Shown here: piece after piece, positions 55,880-64,000 of the stretch
How positions within the stretch are numbered: position 1 is the stretch's first letter
How the letters are laid out: each line of letters opens with the position of its first letter
NCBI GenBank assembly: GCA_020831525.1
Contig: JAFIGH010000011.1
Coordinates: 1-64,000, forward strand
Source of the DNA: Opitutales bacterium
GTDB taxonomy: Bacteria > Verrucomicrobiota > Verrucomicrobiia > Opitutales > Oceanipulchritudinaceae
Length of the DNA stretch: 64,000 bases
Reading direction: 5' to 3'
Notes under the pieces: model-generated
The model's input: only the letters and a program-made list of their open reading frames with translations
Database searches by the model: none
What the model was told of the DNA's origin: nothing
Position numbers and translations under genes: made by a program

Positions 55880-57595
55880 TTACATCGCCCGGCGTGCCAT
55901 CTCTAGCAACTGCCTTTCCTTCGGCAGCAGATTCGCCTGGAGCAGACGCTCCTCCTCGCGCTCCCACGAAATACCGCCCTCGCCGCCGCTTGGGGCAGCA
56001 GAGCGGAGGACAAAGCGCGCCATGCGGACATACCGTGGCAGCTCGTAATCGAGGACCGGCATTTCCTCGACCAGCGCGCGCGCAAATTCCTCGTACCCAC
56101 CCATCCTGTAGGCAAGCGCGAGCAAGTACCGAAACTCGATGACGGTCCCGTAATCACCGACAAGAGACTCAAGGACCCGCCGACCCGCCGCCGCGTCGAC
56201 ATCGTGAAGAATGCGGAGATAACTGACAAAACCGAGGACTGTAGGAGAGTCACGTTCGGGATTCACAGTTACCTCCCTCAAAACCCGCATGAGATCCGCT
56301 TCCTCACCCAATTCGTAGTAAGCGGTGAGGAGGCGGCGCTGCCCCATGGCCTCGGTGCGTCCCGACTCGAGCAAGCGGTTGTACATCCGCTTCAGCGGTT
56401 CCCACTCCCGCATGCCGAGCAAGTAGCGTTCAATAGGTTCGAAATCGGCGAGATCGGCGGCATCAATCGCCCGCATTACCGTTGATCGTGCCTCGTCTAT
56501 CCGGTCGAGAGCCGCCTGCGCGCGCGCGCGCTGAAGAAATACCTCGTGGGGAGGCAGGGGAAGGGCGTCCATCGGCCGAAAAGTAAATTCTTCCACCTGC
56601 CGGAGGTCCGCCGGTTCTCCGTCCAGCATCGCTTCAAGGACAAGGCTCAGTCCGTCACCGTCCTCCATGAAATCCTCCGGAACAAACCGGTCGCGCACGA
56701 CATGTTCGAGGCCCATACCGTTGAGCCACGCCATAAACTCATGCTTGTCGAGTCGCTCGTCCATGTCGAACTCCGCGATCACGTCCGCCTCCATCGCCTT
56801 CCACTCGACCCAGCCGTGCCGCAATTGCACGGCGCGGGCGAGTAGCCGGTCGCGCCGGTCGTTCTCCGGTGCCTCCAGCAGCCGCCGCGCCACCTCCCGG
56901 CGATACTCCGCTTCGATTTCCGAGGCGAGGACAATCCGGCGCATAGCCGCCCGCCCCGTCCCGCCCTCGCGCTCGACGAGCTGGCGGAGACGTTCCGCAC
57001 CGGCCCTCCGATCCTCCGGCTCACGGGAAGAGAGCAAAAGCGAAACATACTCAAACTCCAGCTCCGGGGTGGCGGTCTCCGCGGCAATAAACCGCTCGGC
57101 AATCCTCCGCGCCTCGTCAATCCGGCGATAGTGCCGCAACAATTGCACCCGCAGCAACGCAACCTCCGGGTTGTCCGGTTCCTGTGCTGTCATCCGCTCG
57201 ACAAAGCGCTGCGCATCCGCATAGGCCCGCCCGTCGATCAATCCGCGTGTGAATCGAAGCGTCGAATCCACATCAACCTCACGCAGCGTGAGGACCCGCC
57301 CCCACCACTGCGGCGTCGACACATGACCGTAATCCAGAGCGGCGCGCGACGCCTGCCGGATGATCGCCGGGTCGTCCGGCCGCAGGCCGTCCGCTGCCAC
57401 CGCCTTTTCAAAGGCCTCTCGGTAGTCACCCGCCTCGTGCGCCTCGACAGACGCCGCATAAAGCGTGTCGGCGCGGTGGTTCCTCACCATCGAAACCACC
57501 GGCTCCGCCAAGAACCATGCGGCCAAGACCGCCACGAGAACCATGCCGACCGCCGCAATGATCAGTTTCCTGCGCCGAACTCTTCGGGATTTCAT
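55880..57595 (-). CDS. second membrane-anchored helical-repeat protein
   Basis: A 571-residue protein with a basic N-terminus, one membrane segment (LIIAAVGMVLVAVLAAW) and a helical solenoid (AGDYREAFEKAVAADGLRPD, DEARRIAERFIAAETA). It is similar in layout to the protein at 52109-54208 and convergent with the exosortase gene at an 18-base gap. A role in the same sorting system is inferred from architecture and position. The ATG at 57593-57595 is chosen. Confidence 0.7.
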   Translation of the reverse strand: MKSRRVRRRKLIIAAVGMVLVAVLAAWFLAEPVVSMVRNHRADTLYAASVEAHEAGDYREAFEKAVAADGLRPDDPAIIRQASRAALDYGHVSTPQWWGRVLTLREVDVDSTLRFTRGLIDGRAYADAQRFVERMTAQEPDNPEVALLRVQLLRHYRRIDEARRIAERFIAAETATPELEFEYVSLLLSSREPEDRRAGAERLRQLVEREGGTGRAAMRRIVLASEIEAEYRREVARRLLEAPENDRRDRLLARAVQLRHGWVEWKAMEADVIAEFDMDERLDKHEFMAWLNGMGLEHVVRDRFVPEDFMEDGDGLSLVLEAMLDGEPADLRQVEEFTFRPMDALPLPPHEVFLQRARAQAALDRIDEARSTVMRAIDAADLADFEPIERYLLGMREWEPLKRMYNRLLESGRTEAMGQRRLLTAYYELGEEADLMRVLREVTVNPERDSPTVLGFVSYLRILHDVDAAAGRRVLESLVGDYGTVIEFRYLLALAYRMGGYEEFARALVEEMPVLDYELPRYVRMARFVLRSAAPSGGEGGISWEREEERLLQANLLPKERQLLEMARRAM

Positions 57596-57855
57596 GGCGC
57601 GAGCATGCACGGCCCGCTTCTCCTTTGCCAAGCACATTCAAGCGCCTCGGTTGCCCCGGTTGCGATTCGCCCAAACTGAAAACGCTTGCCTTCCGCGAGG
57701 CGCGCGTAAACCTCCACGGCCATCCATAGGTAATATTGCCTACAGAAAAAATACGCTTATTCGGCATTTTTCGCTTGCAAAACACTTTGGGCTCCCGAAT
57801 ATTGTCCACCGTAATTCGGTTACTAGACCGCAGTTCCATCTCAAAAAACAATATC

Positions 57856-58725
57856 ATGAAAAAACAAATCGCTGCCTTCACAGCCTTCGCGCTCAGCACC
57901 GGAGGACTGTTCGCTCAAGTCAACTTCGCCGACGACATTTCCGGGGATTCCAGCAATATCTTCTCGGTGTTTGTCGACGGATTGACCAAATCCGCTGGAT
58001 CACTGGAAGTCCCTCAAAATGACATCGGCTCCGACCCGAACGCCGCCTACACCCAATTCACATTCGGGTATGACGGCAGCCTCGCGGGCGGAAGCTTCCT
58101 CGATGCCGCCAACGTGCAAATTAACACCGGCTTCATCGGCGACAACACGAACACCGGTAAAGCGACCAACCTCACCTTCCAAGCGGTAACCAATTTCCCC
58201 GCCTTTGTGAGCGCAATCGAGTCTTTCAACTTCGGCTTCTTCGGATTTGAGGCGGCGGCGTTCAACACCACGGGATTGGCCGACTACGATCCGGACACGA
58301 TGACCTTCGGCAACCTGACGGTCTCGTTCGAATGGACTGACACCTCGCCGGAGGGGGATCCCGGGGGCGCTTACGATGATAAGCCCCCGATCTCCCACGC
58401 TTACACCGTCGGTGCCAACCCGAACGCGTTCGGCGTTTATGCTGAGGTGGACCACCCTCAAGCTCCCGCCGACCAACCGCTGTTTCAAGGTGATCCGCGC
58501 TACTGGCGCATCTTCGAACTGACCGATGGCGACTTCGGCGGTCAGAACGTCTACATCCTCGCGCTGGACGACCTCTATCCCCGCCTGAAGGACTGGGATG
58601 ACGGGTTCTTCGTCCTCGCGGGCCAAATCTCGCCGGTTCCGGAACCATCCCTCATCGGCTTGGCCGGTGTCGGCGCACTCCTCGGCTTCATTGCCTACCG
58701 CCGCCGCAAGAACGCTGCAAAATAA
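57856..58725 (+). CDS. PEP-CTERM protein, family A, copy 1
   Basis: A 289-residue exported protein with a signal peptide (MKKQIAAFTAFALSTGGLF). The body is acidic and strand-rich, with FSVFVDGLTKSAGSLEVP, TQFTFGYDGSLAGGSFLDA and GDPRYWRIFELTDGDFGG. It ends with a PEP-CTERM tail (VPEPSLIG, hydrophobic helix, YRRRKNAAK). It is a close paralogue of the proteins at 58911 and 62727. Its mature function is not recognised. A strong terminator follows. Confidence 0.85.
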   Translation: MKKQIAAFTAFALSTGGLFAQVNFADDISGDSSNIFSVFVDGLTKSAGSLEVPQNDIGSDPNAAYTQFTFGYDGSLAGGSFLDAANVQINTGFIGDNTNTGKATNLTFQAVTNFPAFVSAIESFNFGFFGFEAAAFNTTGLADYDPDTMTFGNLTVSFEWTDTSPEGDPGGAYDDKPPISHAYTVGANPNAFGVYAEVDHPQAPADQPLFQGDPRYWRIFELTDGDFGGQNVYILALDDLYPRLKDWDDGFFVLAGQISPVPEPSLIGLAGVGALLGFIAYRRRKNAAK

Positions 58726-58761
58726 GCAGGCCGAAACCGGCACAACCAGCTGTTAGCTTTC

Positions 58762-58791
58762 AAGACCGCCCCAAGGGCGGTCTTTTTTTTT
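58762..58791 (+). terminator. intrinsic terminator of the first PEP-CTERM gene
   Basis: AAGACCGCCC at 58762-58771 pairs with GGGCGGTCTT at 58775-58784 around CAA, with a run of T to 58791. Confidence 0.92.
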
Positions 58792-58910
58792 GCCCTACTT
58801 ATACGTATTTCCCGCATTCAGTGTTGCAAAGTCACGCAGAAGCACCAAGAACAAGGGCAGATTCCGTTGCTGCGCAGACGGCTCTGCCGCAGTGCGGTGT
58901 GTTCATACAA

Positions 58911-59783
58911 ATGAAACCGACTTCCCTTGCTCTGGCTGTGATAGTGGCGGCAGCGGTGCCCGGAAGTGCACAGTTGCAATTGCTTGAAGACATTTCTGGA
59001 GTTCCCGACAATATTTTCACGGTCTTTGTCGATGCGCTCAGCAAAGCGGTGGCACCGTTTCTCTCGCCGGAGAATCCGTCTTTCGGACCGGCGGCGACAC
59101 AGTTCAGCTTTGGTTATGCGGAAAGCCTTGCCGGTGGTACCTTTCTTGACGGCACGGACGTCGAACTCCGGACCGGCGCGACCGGCGAGGAAACGCTCAC
59201 TGGAATGCCGTTCAACCTCACATTCAAAGCCGTGCGGGGTTTTCCGGCCTTTTTACCGGACGCAGGACTCAGCTCCTTCCACTTTGGGCTTGCCGGGTTT
59301 ACCGGCTCACTGCCTGTGACGGTCGGACTTACCGGTTTTGATTCCGGCATTTCGCCGGTCGGAACGAACGGACTGTCCGCATTCAATATCGGCACGGCTG
59401 CCTTTGACAGCGCCCCTGCTTCGAAGGTCTTCGGTCCCGGTGATTCCGGCGGGCCGTTTGCCGTCTATGCGCAGACGGAGCATGCGCCCGGCGGCCCGGA
59501 AGCTATATACCAAGGAAATCCGGACCACTGGCGAATCTTTGAGTTGGTTGACGACAGCTTCGGCGGACAGGGTGTTTACGTTCTGTCGCTCCGTTACGAT
59601 CCCGCAAACAACGATGGAATCTCCGCGTTATTCGTCCTCTCCGCCCAAACCATTTCACCGGTTCCTGAACCCGCCGCCGTCGGTTTTATTGGTGTAGCCG
59701 TGTTACTTCTGCTTGCCGCCGCGCGCGGTCGCCACCTCTTCGGCAAGCGGACCAGCCTCAGTCATCAAGGCCGGATCCAATGA
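58911..59783 (+). CDS. PEP-CTERM protein, family A, diverged copy
   Basis: A 290-residue exported paralogue: signal peptide, then NIFTVFVDALSKAVAPFL and HWRIFELVDDSFGGQGVYVL in the same order as its neighbours. The PEP-CTERM tail (VPEPAAVGFIG, helix, AAARGRH) is followed by about 15 extra residues, unlike typical tails. A GDSGGP string occurs but without a matching protease fold. Convergent with the subtilase gene; no terminator separates them. Confidence 0.8.
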   Translation: MKPTSLALAVIVAAAVPGSAQLQLLEDISGVPDNIFTVFVDALSKAVAPFLSPENPSFGPAATQFSFGYAESLAGGTFLDGTDVELRTGATGEETLTGMPFNLTFKAVRGFPAFLPDAGLSSFHFGLAGFTGSLPVTVGLTGFDSGISPVGTNGLSAFNIGTAAFDSAPASKVFGPGDSGGPFAVYAQTEHAPGGPEAIYQGNPDHWRIFELVDDSFGGQGVYVLSLRYDPANNDGISALFVLSAQTISPVPEPAAVGFIGVAVLLLLAAARGRHLFGKRTSLSHQGRIQ

Positions 59784-59847
59784 CGCCGACTGTACGGACT
59801 TGGATGAGAGACCTTCGAAAAGTCCCCGGTCGAGAAATACACTTTTT

Positions 59848-62379
59848 CTACTCTTCCAGAACGGCGTTGACTCGAAAAAACCGGACCTCGTCGCCTACCG
59901 AAAAACTCCAGAAAATCCGCTCCAGTCCGTTTCCACGGTCTTCGATGCGCAGAGATCCGTGATCCGGCGCCGGCACTCCACGCCCAAATTCGGCCAGCGC
60001 CGTCCAGTCACGCAGGTTCGTGCTGCCTTCGAGGCGAAGGATTACGCCGGGCGCCGAGCTGTTCCGCCAGAAGACGTACTCCAATCCATCTTGGAACACC
60101 GAGGCATTGATTTCCGGTAAACGCGGTTTCCCGTCGCCGACCGATGACGCCGTCGCAGCAAAGGCACTGTCCCTTTCGGTGTCCTGCCCAGAATTGAGCC
60201 CGAACGCATAGACCAGTCCAAGGGGAATCCCGTTCCAACGCGGGGAGCGCGTGCGCGGATCGGTGTCGGCCGGGTATCCTTCGCTTACAAGCCAGTCGCG
60301 CAGGTCGCCGTTGGTATCCGCACGAAAGACAAACGCCAGTTCAGACAGCTGAATGACATCGCCGCTGCGGTTTCGGGCGATCATGCGCCAGCGCCGTCCC
60401 TCGAGTGCCGTTCCGACATCGACCTTCATGGTCTGCCGCCGGTCGGTGAATTCGGGAACGTCCACACTGACACTTGCCAATGTTTTGTGCGAGATGAACT
60501 CCAGCCGCGCGGGATCGCGCTGCGGATGATCGTTGCCACTGGTAAGGACAACGGCAACAGGGACTCTGCCTTCCTTGAACTCTAACTCAAATACAGCCTC
60601 GGACGAATAGGAGAGCCATTTGGAAGTTGTGCTTCCGTCGGCGAGCTGGGCGAGGCCTTCGCCGCGCGAAGCGTTCTCTCCGTCAACACCAATCGCGAAA
60701 TCGGCCGTCTCGATCCAGCGGACTATATCCACGAGCCCGAGGCCGTCGTCTTCAACGGCGTTGGGCCCGGGTTCAGGCGCGGGAGTGTAACCGTCGCTGT
60801 CGACGCCGAGGCCAAGCGCCACCGAATTGGACACGTTGAGGCGGCCGCCGGTCACACACCGGTCGGCCAGGGCGGGGGACGGGTCGACCCCAGCGAGAAG
60901 CAATTCTTTCACCTCCTGCCAAGTCATGTCGTCGCGCAGGGCAAAGAGCAGGGCGGCTGACGACGACACCAGAGGGGTGCTCCACGACGTCGCACTGCCC
61001 GGGGCGAAGAGATCCACGTGGGTCTTGCTGAAGTTTGAAGAGTTCGTTTTTCTATCCGAGAACGTGGAGGCACCCACCGAGATAATGTTCGGCTCGGACG
61101 ACTGCGCCGGGTAAAAGCCGCCGTGCCCGGCAATATCCCGGTTGCTGTTCCCCGCCGCTGCGACGATAAGGGCGTTATTCTGTGCCGCCACGCGTGCGAC
61201 ATCGTCCCAGAGAGCTCCGCCGCCGCCGACAAACGAGCAGTTGATCACGTGGGCACCGTTGCGGAAAGCATACGCCACCGAGTTGAGCGCCGCAAAGATT
61301 TCGCCCGCTCCGTCATTCGCGTAGACCACCGCCATCACCGCCGCGTTGCCCGCAGGACTCGCGCCCCCGATCCCGTTGTCGGTGATCGCACCGGCGATGC
61401 GGGCAACCCGCGTTCCGTGCGACGACTTGCTGTTCACAAAATTGGAATGCGATGCCCAGTTCCAGCCCCACAGATCGTCGACCCGTCCGTTTCCGTCCGT
61501 GTCGGTCCCGTCCAACACTTCGCCCGGGTTGGTCCATACATTCAAATCCGGATTGTCGATATCCTGCCCGTTGTCCACCACGGCAAGGACGATGCGGCGG
61601 CCCGAGGGCGTCAGCGCGCCGTCCGGCATGAGCGACCATGCACGCTCGGGGTCCACTTTCTGCAGATGGCTTTGGCCGGGATAGTTTGGATCGTTCGGAT
61701 GTCCCGCGGGAAACACGAGGTCGTGCATCCGCGCCGCACGCACCCCTGCGGCAACGGAAAATCCGGCGACCATTCCGTCGGTCTCTTCGATGGCAATGGA
61801 CGGCAGAGCGACGCGCGCGAGTTCAATCTCCTCGAGGTAGCCGAGCACCTCATAACCGGCGGTCGCCGCGGCAAGGTCCTCCGGAGGTGCCTGAACGAGG
61901 GCCTCTCCCGCATTAAAAGCACCCTGCCAGCTTATATAGGTATCACCCGAGGCCACTCGCGTCACTCTCGTTGCCATGCGAACCGGCATGGCGTAACCCG
62001 CCGTTTCGAAAACAACGTCCACCGCATAGGTGCTCCGGCCTTCGCGCACAACACGATGATCGAGAATCCTCGTCACCTCAGCGCTCCGCATGGGCGACTG
62101 GCGGATACCCTCGGCCAAAATCTCTTCAAGGCCGGGGTCGGCAAGAAGCTCGCCCGCCGCGTGTTCCGGTGCCGCGGCGGCGGATGACTCCGGCGGAGCG
62201 GGTGCCGCCCCCCCGGGAGGGACCGGCGGGAAGACCGGAAAGTCCGAGGCTGCGGAGGGCACGTCGGCCCGCGGCGATTCGGTTGGCGTGCTGTCCGGTC
62301 GGAAAAGGAACAGTCCAAGGCCAAGAAGGCCGAGGACCGCAAAAGACCGGCAGAAGATGGTTCGGGTGTGATTTTCCAA
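59848..62379 (-). CDS. secreted subtilase (S8) with a verrucomicrobial C-terminal domain
   Basis: An 843-residue protein with an N-terminal membrane or signal segment (residues about 10-26) and a proline/alanine-rich spacer to about 75. The S8 catalytic residues are D269 (VVDNGQDI), H321 (SHGTRVARIAG) and S465 in an atypical TSWSTPL box. N411 in AAGNSN is the oxyanion residue. The C-terminal 80 residues (VILRLEGSTNLRDWTALAE, ending VRFFRVNAVL) form a domain repeated at 63700. No PEP-CTERM tail is present. Confidence 0.88.
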   Translation of the reverse strand: MENHTRTIFCRSFAVLGLLGLGLFLFRPDSTPTESPRADVPSAASDFPVFPPVPPGGAAPAPPESSAAAAPEHAAGELLADPGLEEILAEGIRQSPMRSAEVTRILDHRVVREGRSTYAVDVVFETAGYAMPVRMATRVTRVASGDTYISWQGAFNAGEALVQAPPEDLAAATAGYEVLGYLEEIELARVALPSIAIEETDGMVAGFSVAAGVRAARMHDLVFPAGHPNDPNYPGQSHLQKVDPERAWSLMPDGALTPSGRRIVLAVVDNGQDIDNPDLNVWTNPGEVLDGTDTDGNGRVDDLWGWNWASHSNFVNSKSSHGTRVARIAGAITDNGIGGASPAGNAAVMAVVYANDGAGEIFAALNSVAYAFRNGAHVINCSFVGGGGALWDDVARVAAQNNALIVAAAGNSNRDIAGHGGFYPAQSSEPNIISVGASTFSDRKTNSSNFSKTHVDLFAPGSATSWSTPLVSSSAALLFALRDDMTWQEVKELLLAGVDPSPALADRCVTGGRLNVSNSVALGLGVDSDGYTPAPEPGPNAVEDDGLGLVDIVRWIETADFAIGVDGENASRGEGLAQLADGSTTSKWLSYSSEAVFELEFKEGRVPVAVVLTSGNDHPQRDPARLEFISHKTLASVSVDVPEFTDRRQTMKVDVGTALEGRRWRMIARNRSGDVIQLSELAFVFRADTNGDLRDWLVSEGYPADTDPRTRSPRWNGIPLGLVYAFGLNSGQDTERDSAFAATASSVGDGKPRLPEINASVFQDGLEYVFWRNSSAPGVILRLEGSTNLRDWTALAEFGRGVPAPDHGSLRIEDRGNGLERIFWSFSVGDEVRFFRVNAVLEE

Positions 62380-62674
62380 GTTATAAGATGCTTTGAATTC
62401 AGTCTACTTCGGCCCAACGCAATGGGAGTAAAGGCACCCAAACCAAACATCAATATGCCGACGGTTTCACTTTCATATTTTTTTTACAACCCTGCAACCC
62501 GACGAGCAGGACCGCGCCTTCAACATCGAAGAAAGTCCGCGATACGAGCACTGGCCGAGGAGGTTTCCGAGGAAAATGAACTGCTCTACAATAAGCATTA
62601 AACCCCACTAAAATCATTCGCTAATCACGTAGATTTCTCTTGTATTTCACGTGGTTTCTGCGAGGATTTCCTTC

Positions 62675-62701
62675 GTATAGCTGGAATTTTTCCAGCTATA
62701 C
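62675..62701. promoter_or_regulatory. perfect palindrome before a PEP-CTERM gene
   Basis: GTATAGCTGGAA at 62675-62686 and TTCCAGCTATAC at 62690-62701 are perfect 12-base arms with a TTT spacer. It ends 25 bases before the ATG at 62727, and lies in the divergent region between the subtilase and the PEP-CTERM gene. It could be an operator or a 5' untranslated hairpin. No equivalent is seen before the gene at 57856. Confidence 0.55.
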
Positions 62702-62726
62702 CAAGCAACAAAAGGCAATCCACAGT

Positions 62727-63584
62727 ATGAAAACAACAATCGCCGCCCTCACGGCCCTCGCGGCAGGCTCGGGTGGGCTCTTCGCACAAGTATCCTTCAA
62801 TTCCGACATCACGGCGGACAATACAAACGTATTCTCTGTCTTCGTCGACGGTCTCAACAAAGCCGTTGCACCGCTTGTCGTGCCCGGCGCGGACATCGGC
62901 TTCGACCCGAATGTGAAATACACACAGTTCAGCTTCGGCTACGACGGCAACCTCGCCGGCGGAAGCTTCTTCGACGCGGGTGATGTATCGATCAAGACCG
63001 GGTTTATCGGGGGTAATACGAACACCGCAAAGGCCAATAACCTCACATTCCAGGTCGTGGACAACTTCCCGGCCTTCGTCAGCACGGCCCCGACCGTCAA
63101 CTTCGGCTTCTTCGGTTTTGAAGCCGCGGCAAAGAACACCGTCGGGCTTGAAGACTATGACACGGCAATCCCGGGTTTCACAGGCAACAAGACGGTCGCT
63201 GTCCAGTTCACAAACAACCTCACAGCACCCTACGACGACAATCCGCCCGTGGCCAAGGCCTTCAATGTCGGGGTTGATCCCAACGCGTTCGGCGTTTATG
63301 CGGAAGTTATCCACCAAAACGCGCCTGCAGTCCAGCCCCTGTATCAGGGAGACCCGCGCTACTGGCGGATCTTCGAGCTGGTAGAAGGCGACTTCGGGGG
63401 GCAGAGCGTCTATATCCTCGCTCTCGACGATCTGTATCCCCGCCTGAAGGACTGGGACGACGGTTTCTTCATCCTCAGCGGGCAGATATCACCTGTTCCC
63501 GAGCCGGCGTTGATCGGACTCCTCGGCGTGGGCGCACTTCTCGGCCTCATCGCCTACCGGCGGCGCAGGTCCGCGGCGAAGTAA
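62727..63584 (+). CDS. PEP-CTERM protein, family A, copy 2
   Basis: A 285-residue exported protein, the closest paralogue of the 57856-58725 product: FSVFVDGLNKAVAPLVVP, TQFSFGYDGNLAGGSFFDA, GDPRYWRIFELVEGDFGG and a PEP-CTERM tail (VPEPALIG, helix, YRRRRSAAK). The start MKTTIAALTALAAGSGG gives a clean signal peptide. It is convergent with a partial subtilase-type gene and ends at a terminator. Confidence 0.85.
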   Translation: MKTTIAALTALAAGSGGLFAQVSFNSDITADNTNVFSVFVDGLNKAVAPLVVPGADIGFDPNVKYTQFSFGYDGNLAGGSFFDAGDVSIKTGFIGGNTNTAKANNLTFQVVDNFPAFVSTAPTVNFGFFGFEAAAKNTVGLEDYDTAIPGFTGNKTVAVQFTNNLTAPYDDNPPVAKAFNVGVDPNAFGVYAEVIHQNAPAVQPLYQGDPRYWRIFELVEGDFGGQSVYILALDDLYPRLKDWDDGFFILSGQISPVPEPALIGLLGVGALLGLIAYRRRRSAAK

Positions 63585-63621
63585 AGCATATTGCTCCCGT
63601 ACAGCATCTGAAGTTACAGCA

Positions 63622-63656
63622 AAGGCCGCCCCGTACAGGGCGGCCTTTCTTTTTTT
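63622..63656 (+). terminator. intrinsic terminator of the PEP-CTERM copy 2 gene
   Basis: AAGGCCGCCC at 63622-63631 pairs with GGGCGGCCTT at 63638-63647 around CGTACA, followed by a T-rich tract. Confidence 0.92.
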
Positions 63657-63699
63657 CACGCTGCGCACAACCCAAGTGCGCCGCCTCCAAATCAATGGA

Positions 63700-64000
63700 C
63701 TACTCCACCAGAACGGCGTTGACACGGAAGAACCGCACGTTGCCGTCGTGGGCGGAAAAAGTCCACGAAATCCGCTCCAACCCGTTGCCACGGTCTTCAA
63801 TGCGCAGCGATTCGTGATCCGGCGTCGGCAACCCGCCCCCGATTTCGGCGAGCGTCGTCCAGTCACTCAAGTTCGTGCTGCCTTCGAGGCGGAGGATCAC
63901 CCCGGGCGCCATGCGGTTCCGCCAGAAGACGTATTCGTTCTCCGCCCCGGACGCAGTGGCTTCGATACCCGGTAGACGCGCTTTTCCACTGCCGCCCGAC
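63700..64000 (-). CDS. C-terminal end of a second secreted protein (runs off the window)
   Basis: Reading continues from the right edge: the visible 100 codons include EYVFWRN, VILRLEGSTNLSDWTTLAE and VRFFRVNAVLVE, which nearly duplicate the end of the 59848-62379 subtilase. The catalytic part, if any, lies outside the window. It faces the PEP-CTERM copy 2 gene, matching the convergent layout seen at 58911-62379. Confidence 0.8.
   Translation of the reverse strand, partial: SGGSGKARLPGIEATASGAENEYVFWRNRMAPGVILRLEGSTNLSDWTTLAEIGGGLPTPDHESLRIEDRGNGLERISWTFSAHDGNVRFFRVNAVLVE

Noticed and set aside
59440-59465. GDSGGP motif in the 58911-59783 PEP-CTERM protein suggesting a trypsin-like protease
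   Set aside because: Paralogues at 57856 and 62727 lack the motif at the same place, and no histidine or aspartate box precedes it. The match is probably coincidental.

Overview
The window is a GC-rich bacterial chromosome segment. It most likely comes from a Verrucomicrobiota (Opitutia-like) genome. That placement is an inference from several traits seen together: PEP-CTERM proteins with an exosortase, secreted proteins ending in a shared 'RLEGSTNL...FFRVNAVL' type domain, DUF433/DUF5615 remnants and a menaquinone (menF-menD) pathway. The left edge is a C/G homopolymer-rich stretch that may be an assembly edge.

Layout. (1) 77-6260 is the right end of an integrative element. Leftward, tightly overlapping genes run from a tyrosine integrase through small hypotheticals and a DNA-binding protein to a RepA-like primase/helicase with iteron-like repeats after it. 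The element ends at a tRNA-Ser-like 3' fragment followed by a strong terminator. (2) 6351-12967 holds an iron-type alcohol dehydrogenase overlapping a PAS sensor gene, a cyclic-nucleotide-domain histidine kinase, a WecA/TagO-type sugar-phosphate transferase behind an unexplained leader, and a hybrid histidine kinase. (3) 13016-17744 is a leftward metG-menF-menD operon. (4) 17840-22996 is a Fur-family regulator, two choice-of-anchor M-like surface proteins and a membrane spermidine-synthase-like protein, centred on a palindromic operator candidate. (5) 23336-27179 holds glnS, rsfS, nadD and two related lipoproteins. (6) 27222-33626 is a four-gene leftward envelope operon: amidase, trypsin-like protease, unknown secreted protein, FG-GAP protein. 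(7) 33715-39605 holds a repeat island with a methyltransferase fragment, mpl, an exosortase-sorted trypsin-like protein, a GH42 galactosidase and an epimerase.

(8) 39606-41121 is a repeat and pseudogene graveyard: AT-rich repeats, a 20-unit octamer array and a decayed DUF433-DUF5615 toxin-antitoxin pair. (9) 41122-51850 is an exopolysaccharide/O-antigen type cluster with three glycosyltransferases, two Gfo/Idh/MocA dehydrogenases, two sulfotransferases, an acyltransferase and an ABC flippase. (10) 52109-57595 is an exosortase with a fused EpsI-like tail, between two large helical-repeat membrane proteins. (11) 57856-64000 holds three paralogous PEP-CTERM proteins arranged convergently with subtilase-type secreted proteins. 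This module appears to be duplicated and runs off the right edge.

How the genes may work together (inference): WecA starts a lipid-linked glycan, the 41-52 kb cluster builds, sulfates, acylates and flips it, and the exosortase anchors PEP-CTERM proteins at the surface, which fits the usual pairing of exosortase with exopolysaccharide loci. The amidase/protease operon and mpl add wall turnover and peptidoglycan recycling.
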